From Euleptes europaea (Eukaryota > Chordata > Lepidosauria > Squamata > Sphaerodactylidae): DNA of 64,000 bases. Location: contig NC_079323.1 in NCBI RefSeq assembly GCF_029931775.1, positions 2,949,001 to 3,013,000 on the forward strand. The letters run 5' to 3'. This document shows positions 22,801-34,800 of this stretch, in pieces. The position numbers and the translations under genes were made by a program. The number at the start of each line of letters is the position of its first letter. Positions within the stretch are counted from its first letter, which is position 1. Under the pieces are notes generated by a model. It worked only from the letters and a program-made list of their open reading frames with translations. It had not been told where the DNA came from and searched no databases.

Positions 22801-25800
22801 TGTCCAGCCAATAGAGATCAGTTCACCTGGAGAAAATGGCCGCTTTGGCAATTGGACTCTATGGTATTGAAGTCCCTTCCCAAACCCTGCCCTCCTCAGG
22901 CTCCTCCCCAAAAACCTCCCGCCGGTGGCAAAGAGGGACCTGACAACCCTAGACATCACACATGCATTCACTTTCAACAGTATAAACATTTCTTTCTCTA
23001 ATAATTCCACAGCACCCAGAACCAAAACAGAACAGCACTTTTATTACAACATAGGCAAGGCCTGGTCTAGGCCCTGCTATAGCATAACCGGCCACAGCTG
23101 GCAAACAATATAAGTGAAAAGTGGAATTAAAGTAAAGGCTTTTTCCTTAAGGGAGCATGTTAAAATAACTGTACAATACAATAACATCAACAAATCAACA
23201 ACTCCCCACGATATAACACTTTCTATAGACAGAAATCGGCTGTACAAATCGCTGATGTGTTTCAACCCATCTTCTGGGGTATGAGCAGGAGAAGGTCTCT
23301 GTGCCTGATTGTTACCCGCTCGGCCTCTGCTCTGCCCTCTAAGGCAGCTGTGCCACCCCGCAGCCGTGACGCAAACCACTCAGATGGAAGAAGAAGGAGC
23401 TACTTCACCTGGGCAGACTTTGCAGCATTTCCCTTCTACGTGCTGAGGCTCGTCGCAAGGGTACTCGCGGGGGCACACGACTTTTTGGCAGTCCTGGATC
23501 CCGTCCTGGCAGGTGCACAGAATGCAAGGCAGGGGCACAAAGTAGCGGAAAGTTGGGTGCCAGACTTCCCCGTGGGAGTAGGTCTTCCCATTGTACGCAC
23601 AAGCTGGAGGAAGAGAAGAGGGTCTTAGGTAGGGTTGCCAACCTCCAGGTGGTGTGGAATTCAAAATACAGCACAAGACTATTATTTCCAAATTAAAGGA
23701 ATCAAACAAAAGCAACTCTTGCTATTAAAGATATATATTGGAAACATGCAACTCTAGAGCAAAGAAATGTATATCACAATTGGTCTGAGTCAGACCCCAA
23801 CTCTTAGGATAAGGCTTTACAGTGCAAAATATAAGCCAAAATGCTCAGTTCTTATTCAGTCCGTATGAATAATTGTGCAAAGTGCATCAGTAAATCACAG
23901 CAACAAGATGTGGAGCCACTTTGGCAATTGGACACTATGGCATTGAAGTCCCTCCCCTTTCCAAACCCCGCCCTCCTCAGGTTCCACCTCCAAAATCTCC
24001 AGGTATTTCCCAACCCAAAGCTAGCAACCCTAGTCTTAGGAGAAAATGGAAACCGGAAACCCAGGGTTTTGCCAGTTGCCACTTTGGGGTTATTAAAAAT
24101 AATGTTGAAAATTACATTTAGGGCATGTGTATAAAGTGTATATAAAACAAAGGAATTTGGGTCCTATTCCCAAAATATCTCATTATGCATATGCAAAAAT
24201 TCCAAAATATTCCAATATACGGAAAGATCTGAAATATCCCAAGCAGTCCAGATAAGGGATACTCAACCTGTACCCCACCTTATCTCCTCTGACTCGAGGC
24301 TGTTAACAAAACAACATAAACTTTAAGAATCATAAGCCCCCCAACAATAAGGTAAAACCTATACACAAAATTGTATTGTGCAGCTTTGTGCCTGTGTGGT
24401 AGCGTTTGTTCCATAGGGACAGGTCTTGGCAACTTGTGGCTGCTTCTACAGTCAGAGAACTAACTTTTCTTGATTTATCAAACAAACATATATTCCCTGA
24501 GCCATGGCTGGGTCATTAAAGTGAACAACTTGTATTATAAAGCAGGGAATTGCTTGCAGGTTATTCCTTCTTTACACTTGTGTAGTTAGATGCATCTTTT
24601 AAAGACCCAATATCAACTATTATCTGCATTTTGCACCTGCACAGTCAAGAGGGGATCGCAATCAACGATTACAAATTTAGCTGGGTTCATGGGCAGGTAC
24701 AGAAGGCCCAAAGAGACCCTAGTAGTAAGTCTCAATACAAAAATATCAAACTGATTTCCCTCCCCCTTTTAACTGTCTTTTAAAATTGGAGGCAGGGGCA
24801 GATAAGTTGGGCGGGGGCTTCAAAAAACAACACTGTAACGTGGGAATGCAGCATAATTGTGCAAACAGACATATCCAAACATGAACAATCTGCTCCCGAC
24901 TCATAACCGGCAAGCATGACAAGAGCCAGACCAGCAGGTGCCTAATCTGAAATGCCATTACCTCTCTTGTGCCTCTCTTTCAAAATGATTTTGACCGTTG
25001 TGCCACCCCCTCTCTGCTTGCCGCTGTTAGGGGCGAATTCCAGTGAAGCACCGGTTGGCATATCAGCTGCTTCGCTTCTTGTCTCCCCTGCGCACTGCTC
25101 CCGTGAGTGGCCCTGGAAGTAAAACAAGAAGAGACCAGTCAGCTCTGCAGATCTGCTACCATTTAGATGGGGGTCAACAAATGGGCAGGCAAGCCCCACC
25201 CTCCTCCCCAGCTAATTTGATAGCCAATTTTCATTCATAACATACTCCTGCTACCCTTGCCAGCCACTGGGTCCTGGGCCTGGCACCCAGATTTCCTTAT
25301 AGGGTTGCCAACCTCCAGGTACTCAAATGCACATAAACAAGTTGCAAAAAACACGTCTATAATGAGTAATGAAGATGGAAAGAACAAAACAAGTGTACAA
25401 CATGAAAGCTTAGCAACTAAGTGATTGGTTATATACAAATATACAAGTAAGCATGATTCTATGGTTTTGAAGTCCCTCCCCTCCCCAAATCCTGCCCTCC
25501 TCAGGTTCCACCCTAAAAGCCTCCTGCTGGTGGCAGGGGGAACCAGAACTTAATTTTTTTTCAGGGGGGGGGGGAAACAATCAGTGTCCCTGGCGGAATA
25601 ATGTTACTTCCTGCACAACCCGGAAGAGACATCACTATGCCAGAGGCACGCTCTAGCATTTGCCCAAAACTCTATGGTTTAACCATAGTATTAACTCTAT
25701 GGTTTAACCACAAAACTCTATGGTCTAACCATAGTGTTAACTCTATGGTTTAACCACAGAGTTTAGGGCAAAATGCTTGAGGGTCACCTGAAGCTATGAT

Positions 25801-28800
25801 ATCACTTCCACTTGCATATAAGGCAGCTTTGTATGCTCACTGAACTATCGGAATATTACAAATGAGATTGCGGACTAGGGGCAGGTGCTGAAGCTCAGAA
25901 ACCAAGCATTTTTCATTAATTTAAAACAAAAATAATAGCTGTGATTCTTAGAGTGGACGTTTCACGTAAGACACCTACATTCAGCTGCAGGGGTTCCTCT
26001 TCTGTCAAACTGTCGTAGGAATTATCTACAAAAAGAAAAGGAATGGCAGGCATTAGGTGGGAACTGTCTTAACCTGAAGATAGCTTCGGGTGGGTAGCTG
26101 TGTTGGTCTGCAGTAGAAGAGCAGGATTCGAGTCCAGTAGCACTTTAGAGACCAACCAGGTTTCCAGGGAATGAGCTTTTGAGGGTCAAAGCTCCCTTCG
26201 TCAGATGTAAGGAGGAATAGAGATCGCTCTGCTCTTATATCCCAGTTAGAAGGTGGGAAGGGGTGTTGCAAAGAAGAGAGTCAGGATGCAAAGTAAGATT
26301 AAAGGAAGTACTTCTTCACACAACGCATAGTTAAATTGTGGAACTCCCTGCTCCAGGATGTGGTGATGGCTGCCAATTTGGAAGGCTTTAAGAGAGGAGT
26401 GGACCTGTTCATGGAGGAGAGGTGTACTCATGGCTACTAGTAAAAATAGGTACTAGTCATGATGCATACCTATTCTCTCCAGGATCAGAGGAGCATGCCT
26501 ATTATATCAGGTGCTTTGGAACATAGGCAGGATAATGCTGCTGCAGTCATCTTGTTTGTGGGTTTCCTAGAGGCACCTGGTTGGCCACTGTGTGAACTTG
26601 ATGGACCTTGGTCTGATCCAGCATGGCCTTTCTTATGTTCTTATGAACTGGATTTGTTTCCCCACTCCTACACATGAAGCCAGCTGGGTGACATTGGGCT
26701 AGTCACACACTCTCAGCCCCACCCACCTCACAGGGTGACTGTTGTGGGGAGGGGAAGGCAAGGCGATTGTAAGCCGGTTTGATTCTCCCTTAAGTGGTAG
26801 AGAAAGTCAGCATATAAAAACCAACTCCTCTTCTTCTTATGGACTCTGCAGAGGCAGGCAATGGCAAACCGCCTCTGCTCCTCACTTGTCTTAAAAGCCT
26901 CTTGCTGGGATTGCCGTAAGTTGCCTGCAACTTGATGTCACTTTACACACCCACCCAAGCATTTCTCCTCTGCTCCTGTCATGCTGATTACATTTTGCCT
27001 TGTACCTTTGTGTCCAGACTCCTTTCTTTGCAACACCTCTCCTACCTTCTGACTGGGATATAAGGACTCGATGATATCCATTCCTACTCGTATCTGATGA
27101 AGGGGGCATTGACTCTCAGCAGCTTATACACTGAAAATATTGCTGGTCTATAAGGACTTGAAGCTTGTCTCACCCTGGGCATTCATGTCATGTCCTCTAA
27201 GAAGTTCATTGAAAACCACTGTGCCCGATTCATCTGTTCAGGTGTTTAAGCTGTCAAAAGACTGCAGCAAGTAGTCCCCATCAACTATCAGAAATCAGAT
27301 CTTTGGCAGGGTGTAAATGGGATTCTTCATCAATACATTTGTGATATAAAGGCTGCATTTCAACTAGATATTATTTGAGTGGTGGGCCCCCTTAATGTAT
27401 CTGGATGCAGTGAAGGAGACAACCCACAGCAGGATTCTTAACACAAGGTTTTATTCTTCTGCCTTCTTACAACCCCTGCTCTACTTTCTCCTACATCTCT
27501 TTTCTTCTCCTCCTATGTTTCGTTCCCTTTCAGTCTATAGGAGTCTAGCCCACCCGGCCACAGCCTAAGGCTGCCAACCCAGGTACTAGCTGGAGATCTC
27601 CAGCCGATAGACCCTGGAGAAAATGTCCACTTTGGCAATTGGACTCTATGGCATTGAAGTCCCTCCCCTCCCCTAACCCCACCCTCCTCAGGCTCCGCCC
27701 CAAAAACCTCCCACCGGTGGCAAAGAGGGACCTGGCAACCCTACCACAGCCTGTGGTTCCATAATGGGACACACTTCTAAACATCATTAATGAAATAAAT
27801 TACTGCAATTAAAACCTCTGAACGTCTCTTGCCTTGAAAACCCTGGAGAAAATAGCTGCTTTGGAGGGTGGCATTATACCTCACAGAGATTCCTCCTCTC
27901 CCCAAACCCCACCCTCCTTAGACTCTACCCCCAAATCTCCAAGAATTTCTTAACCTGGAGCTGGCAACCCTACTTACCACAATGAGGTCTATTCATATCA
28001 TATGAGAAACAAATTCGACATCTTACCTCTGCAAACTGGACAGCAGGAATCTGGGATGTTCTGAGGTGAGGCACAGAATAGTTCTGGACAGGTCACCAAA
28101 CCACAGTAGATCTGGCCTTCCTGAGAAACACCAGAAGACCCCAGATATTATTCAGAGCATCAGAAGCAAGTAGACAGAGCCCCTTTCTCAAGATCTTCCT
28201 GGTCTCAGGGGAGGGGACTAAATGGGCCACACACACCACTGAAATGTCTCTGGGGAGGGGGCTGTGGCTCAGTGGTAGAGCTTTTGCTTGGCATGCAGAG
28301 TTACAAATTCAATCTCCAGCATCTCCAGTCGAAAGGACCAGGCAGTAGCTGATGGGAAAAGTCCTCTGCCTGAGACCTCACCTGGAGGTTGGCAATCCTA
28401 GCTCAAGCAAACTGTCTTCGTCTGCCAAGCGATGCCCTTGAGGAAGGGCAGGGCATGCCTCCTGCCTCCCTCACTACGCCTTGGCACACCATCACAGTGA
28501 GGAAGCTACAGCTACTTTTTGGCTGGCTCAGATTTCAACCACTCCTTTTAAACATTTCTGGTTGCCTACAATGCTCTTGTGCCTTTCCTGATAGGTTTCG
28601 ACCTGGAGAGCTCCTGGAATTAAAACTGATCTCCAGACTATAGAGATCAGTTCCCCTGGAGAAAATGGATGATTTGTTCAAGGAGGAGAGGGATATTCAT
28701 GGCTACTAGTTAAAATGACTACTAGTCATGATGCACACGTATTCTCTCCAGGATCAGAGGAGCACGCCTATTATATGAGGTGCTGTGGAACACAGGCAGG

Positions 28801-31800
28801 ATGGTGCTGCTGCAGTCGTCCTGTTTGTGGGCTCCCTAGAGGCACCTGGTTGGTCACTGTGTGAACAGACTGCTGGACTTGATCGACCGTGGTTTGATTC
28901 AGCAGGGCCTTATGGTAATATGCCCTGCTGAGGTCCCTCCCCTCCTCAAACCTTGCCCTCTTCAGAGTCCACCCCCAAACCCTAAAGGAATTTCCCAACC
29001 ACGCTGTGGGGTTGTGGCTCAGTGGAAGAGCTTTTGCTTTGAATGCAGAAGATCATAGAACCATAGAGTTGGAAGGGACCACCAGAGTCATCTAGTCCAA
29101 CCCCCTGTACAATGCAGGAAATTCACAACTGCCTCACCCCCAATGACCCCTACTCCATGCCCAGAAGATGGCCAAGGTGCCCTCCCTCTCATGCTCTGAC
29201 TAAGGTAACAGAATCAGCATTGCTGACAGATGGCCATCTAGAGATGTGCCATCACCCAAAGGTGGCCTGCCATCACCCAAAGGTGTTGACCGCAAAGCCT
29301 TTAGGAGAATCTAACCTCTTCTTAAAAACCTCCAGGGAAGGAGCGGTTTAATCCCTGGCATCTCCAGCTTAAAAGGACCAGGCGGTAGATGATGGGGAAA
29401 ACCTCAGCCTCAAACCCTGCAGAGCTGCTGCCAGTCTGAGCAAACAACACTGATCTTGAAGGACCAAGGGTCTGGTTCAGCATAAGGCAGCCTCGTGTGA
29501 ATAACCCACAGCTGGCAGTCGTAGCAACTGATTGTGCCCCCCAGCCGCCTACCGAGCAGCTGCACTGCGTGCATTGGTTGGACTGCTTGGAAGGGAAGAG
29601 CTCGCTGGCGGTAAACATGTCGCCGTTTTGGTACGTTGCCCCATTGTATTCACAGGAGGAATCGACAGGCTCCTCGAGTCCAGGCTGACTGTAAAACTCT
29701 GCAAAGGAAGTGGAGGGGAAAACAGAAAAAAGAAAGAAAGGCAAGGAGCTGATTAGATGGCCATCTGTCAGCAAGGCTGATTCTGTGAACTTAGACAGAT
29801 CACGAGAGGGAGGGCAGGAAGGGTTGCGTCAGTGTTTGGCTCCTGTGGCCCTTTCTTACATGTCCAGGGAAGTGACTATTGCCACTTTGGGGTCAGGAAG
29901 CAATTTTCCTCCAGGCCAGATTGGCCAGGGATCCTGGAGGGTTTTCCCACATCTTCTGGGCATGAAGTAGGGTCACTGGGAGTGGGGGGGGGGGGAGGAG
30001 GTAGCTGTGAATTTCCTGCATGATGCAGGGGGTTGGCCTAGATGACCCTGGTGGTCCCTTCCCACTCCATGATTCTATGACTCTAGTCTATGATTAGAAA
30101 CCTTTCTAAACTGTTACCCTCCCACACTGCAAATTGCACATGAAAACCGTGGCACAAGGGTAGAACGTAGGCCTTGCAAGCCTGAAATTGAAGGTTCTGA
30201 CTAAGGGCAAAACTTGACAGAATGGGGGCAGTGACCTTTGGTTGTGTCCTTCTTCATTCCTGTTTGTGCATAGGGTGAGAGCCTTATTTTAATGCGAAAC
30301 AGAAACACATGGGCGTGGGAAGCTGAACCTTCCCTCTTTGAGCTCTGTTGCTTCAGTTAGAACTGGGCTGGGAGAAAGATCCCAGTGAAAAGGTCAGATG
30401 CTAGCGTTGCCAGCTCCAGTTTTAGAAATTCTTGGAGATTTTGCAGGTGGAACCTGGGGACTGTGGGGTTTGGGTAGGGTTGCCAGGTCTCTCTTCGCCA
30501 CTGGCGGAATGTTTTGGGGGTGGAGCCTGAGGAGGGTGGGGTTTGGGGAGGGGAGGGACTTCAGTGTCATAGAGTGAACTGATCTCTATTTGCTGGAGAT
30601 CAGTTGTAAGAGCAGGAGATCTCCAGCTAATACCTGGAGGTTGGCAACCCTAGGTTTTGGAAGATAAAAGATCTCAGTGAAGTATGACGCCATAGAGTCC
30701 ATCCTCCAAAACCGCCATTTTCTCTAGGGGATTGCTGTAGTCTGGAGATCAATTGTAATTTCAGGAGATCTGCAGGTCCCACCTGTTGTTTGGGGAGGAT
30801 ACGTAGGGTTGCCAGATCCCTCTTTGCCACCAGCGGGAGGTTTTTGGGGGGGAGCCTGAGGAGGGCGGGGTTTGGGGAAGGGAGGGACTTCAATGCCATA
30901 GAGTCCAGTGGCCAAAGTGGCCATTTTCTCCAGGGGAACTTATCTCTATCGGCTGGAGATCAGTTTTAATAGCAGGAGATCTCTGGCTACTACCTGGAGG
31001 TTGGCAAGCCTAAGGATACAAGACCCTCGTGTGCTTTAAAATTGGCTTACCTGGGCATCTGCCACAGCACTGCTGAGGTTCCATGATGGGGTTTGGGCAC
31101 GGAAGCAAAGGGCACTGGATTTGATAGCAGCTTACGTTGGTATCCTAGAGGGCGAAAGGGACAACCTAGCATCAGACTGAGTTCTGTCCATAATAAATGG
31201 AAAACCTACAACAGGCAGATGTTATCCACATTTATTATTGAAGCTATAGTTGTGTCTGATTGAGTCCAGCTCTCTGGTTCAAAACTACGTGTTTGAGAGA
31301 AGAGAGAAAAGGGCTTTTGAAAGCAGCAAAGGGAACCAGTAACTCTGCTGTAAACCAATACAAAGCACAAAATAAGAGCGAGTTGTGTTATGGTGACTTG
31401 TTTTCCAGCTCTTCATTTAATTATTGACTGATGTGCTCCGATATCTGCTGCTATACCTTATTTATTTATTATTTCAAGAGTTCCAATATGACCCTTGATG
31501 TCCTGCCTTCTTTGCTCAATCCCCTTTTCTTTGGTAAGGAGCTCGGACCATAACGTCAGCATTCTAAATACACAGGCTGGCTTTTGTTTGAATGCTTCAA
31601 GCGATTCCAGAATGACCACTAAACTCTGTGATGGTCTCCAGGAACTGACTACACCCTCCTACCTTCTCCACTGCAACAGGTGTGGGTGGAGCCTAGGGAG
31701 GGTGGGGTTTGTGGATGGAAGGGACCTCAGCAGGGTATAATGTAGGGTTGCCAACCTCCAGTTGGTGGCTGGAGATCTCCCGCTATTTCAGCTGATCTCC

Positions 31801-34800
31801 AGGCGACAGAGATCAGTTCGCCTGGAGAAAACAGTCGCTTTGGAAGCTGGCCTCTATGGCATTATACCCTGGTGAGGTCCATCCCTTCCCCAAACCCCAC
31901 CCTCCTCAAGCTCCACCCCTAAAATCTCCAGGTATTTCCCAACCCAGAGCTGGCAACCCTGGTATAATATGCCATTTAGTCCACCCTCCAAAGCTGCCAT
32001 TTTCTCCATGGGGACTAATCTCTGTAGTCTGGAGATCAGTTGCAATTCCAGAAGCTCTCCAGGTCCCACCCGGCAGTTAGCAACCCTACTGGCTGGTTGT
32101 AAGCCAAGCTGGAAATATCTAATGGTGGCACAGGAGGAAGACATGGGGGAACCTCCCCTGGGGCGAAAGAATATCTTCAACCATCTCTGGTCGCTCATCT
32201 TGCTTGGATTCATCATAATATTACACATGGCAATCCCTAGTTGCAGAGATGGGGTTAGCGGTAGCCACCACACCGCTGACTTCAAGCGATACCTCAAAAC
32301 AGGTGCATTTGATGCAGTACATCACCCCGTGGGGTTCCAGGTACGGATGCCAACTGTCTCCTGGGTTGTACCTTTGCCCATTAAACAAACAGAAGAGATC
32401 CAGATCTGAAAATAAAACACAGGAGCGTTATTTATTCGTTTGTTTAGAAAATGAATACGCAGCCTCTCCAGATGAAGATCACAAAGTAAAGCATGATAAA
32501 AATGATAAAACAGGACACGCCACCCTGAGCCCAGCTTGCCGGGAATGAGGGTGGGATATAAATGTAAACAATAAATAAATAAATAAAATTAAAATTAATA
32601 GACCATTAAAAGAAACCCTGCCATTAAAAACTCAGAGCATAAATTAGCAGCCTTGTAAGAGAAGCCTCAGACTAGAAGCAAAACAAACCTCTCAGTTACA
32701 AGCCTGAGTGGAAAGAAATGTTGAAGCCTGGCCTCTAAAAGAGAGCAGGGTATAGACATTGGGATAGACTCCAGGGGAAGGGCATTCCAAAAGTGAAATC
32801 CCACCTCTGCAAACAGGGAGAGATGAATGCAGGCGGTTTGCCATTGCCTGCCTCTGTCTCATGACCCTGGACTTCCTTGGTGGTCTCCCATCCAAATACT
32901 AACCTGGGTCAACCCTGCTTAGCTTCCAAGATCTGACAAGATAGGGCTAGTCTGGTAAATTAAAAAGCCTTAGTGGCCCATAGAGTTGCCAACCTCCAGG
33001 TACTTAGTATGGAGTCGGCTAGTTAATTTCAGCCCTGACCTGGATGGCCCAGGCTAGCCTGATCTCGTCAGATCTCAGAAGCTAAGCAGGGTCAGCCCTG
33101 CTTAGTATTTGGATGGGAGACCACCAAGGAATACCAGGGTTGCTGTGCAGAGGAAGGCACTGGCAAACCACCTCTGTTAGTCTCTTGCCATGAAAACCCC
33201 AAAAGGGGTCGCCATAAGTCGGCTGCGACTTGACGGCACTTTACACACACACACACAGTTAATTTCAAGTCAATCGCAGACACAAAGTAATGCAGAACTT
33301 GACAATTTATCACATAGGTGCAAAAGTGCAAATGTGCAGTGAAAGACTTACAACATACAATTCTATATACAATCCTATGTTCTCAATCCTATAAGGTAAC
33401 AATCTCCACAATTTTCTCTTGAGTAATCTTCACAAAGGTAACTGGAGTAGCACTTTGTATCCCTTTGGGAACAGATAACAGCATCTGAGCAACCACGTAT
33501 GTGAAATGATACACCCTGAGTGGGAACTTTGAAAATATATACAGTACGTGGCTGCAGCTTTATCCTGAATAGAAAATTGGAGATAAGTTGTGAACATATA
33601 CAATTGAATTAAACTGAAAAGGGGCTGAAGAAGAACTGAAACGATCGTCCCCCTCTTCATTCTTCTAGAAATACTATTGAAACCTTACCCTCACGGGACT
33701 TTTTGAATTTTGCTCTCCAGTTACCTTTGTGAAGATTACCCAAGAGAAAATTGTGGAGACTGTTACCTTATAGGATTGAGAACATAGGATTGTATATAGA
33801 ATTGTACGTTGTAAGTCTTTCACTGCACATTTGCACTTTTGCACCTATGTGATCAATTGTCAAGTTCTGGATTACTTTGTGTCTGTGATTGACTTGAAAT
33901 TAACTAGCCGACTCCATACTAAGTTCCTGACTGTGTGTAATAGTGTGGTGGTGTATATTTTGATTGCTCAACCTCCAGGTACTAGCTGGAGATCTCCTGC
34001 TATTACAACTGATCTCCAGCCGACAGTTCCCCTGGAGAAAATGGCTGCTTTGGCAATAGGACTCTGTGGCATTCAAGTCCCTCACCTCCCCAAACCCCAC
34101 CCTCCTCTGGCTCTGCCCCAAAAACCTCCCGCTGGTGGTGTAGAGGCAACCCTAGTGGCTCATGACAAGGATTGTGGTGAGAAAAGTAAACCAAGTAAAA
34201 CTGAAGCCAGACGGCTCCTGCCAAGCCCCATGCCTCCCTTCCTTTCTGGAAAGAGAGCGGGTGAATCAGTGAGAGAGCTCCCCTACGGCGGTTGGAAAGA
34301 CATGCTCGGCTCCTGTTTATCTTCAGGAAAACACCTGTTTCCTCTCAGGGGATGCCCTGCCCTCAAACATCTGTCCCCAGAAAACAGGTACGCTTGTTCT
34401 ACACGCTGTGGGCCCCGAGTAATAGAAGTAAACAAGGTGCGAACAAGCTGCTTCAATGAGGTCTGGCAACTTGTCCAGCCCATCCAAAATGTTAAAAGGG
34501 CACTTTCTGCTATTGCCAAAAAACTGGCTGTTTGTATTAGCACGGTAAATAGGCTTGCCCTGAATTTTGCTGTGGATGTGTTCAGCAGACAAGCTTCCAA
34601 CGTTCGACTGTGACAATCAGATGTGAGCTGATCGCCAAGTCTGTTTCAGTCACACTGAACAATCTGAACACCAGCCAAACAGATTTGCGTTGGGTTTTTC
34701 CAAGACCACGGATGCTCAAAAATCTTGCTGATCCCATCTGGCCTGAAAATTCCTGGTGGTTTGGGGGCAGGGGCGTTGAAGGTGGGAATTTGGGGAGGGG

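Larger units (their letters stand above)
32981..34154 (+). mobile_element. TAGGG hAT-MITE interrupted after AACCTCCAGGTACT
   Basis: Outer TSD GTGGCCCA / GTGGCTCA (32973-32980 / 34155-34162). The stub ends at 33004 and the body resumes at 33970. AACCTCCAGGTACT is present on both sides, a 14-bp duplication made by the insert. Confidence 0.88.

Noticed and set aside
31495-32548. Plus-strand frames across CHRDL2 exon 2 region
   Set aside because: Antisense to a clear CHRDL2 exon and made of MITE sequence.
33029-33130. 5S rRNA gene
   Set aside because: 5S-like head lacks the gene's ends and carries a Bov-B tail and TSD: a SINE.
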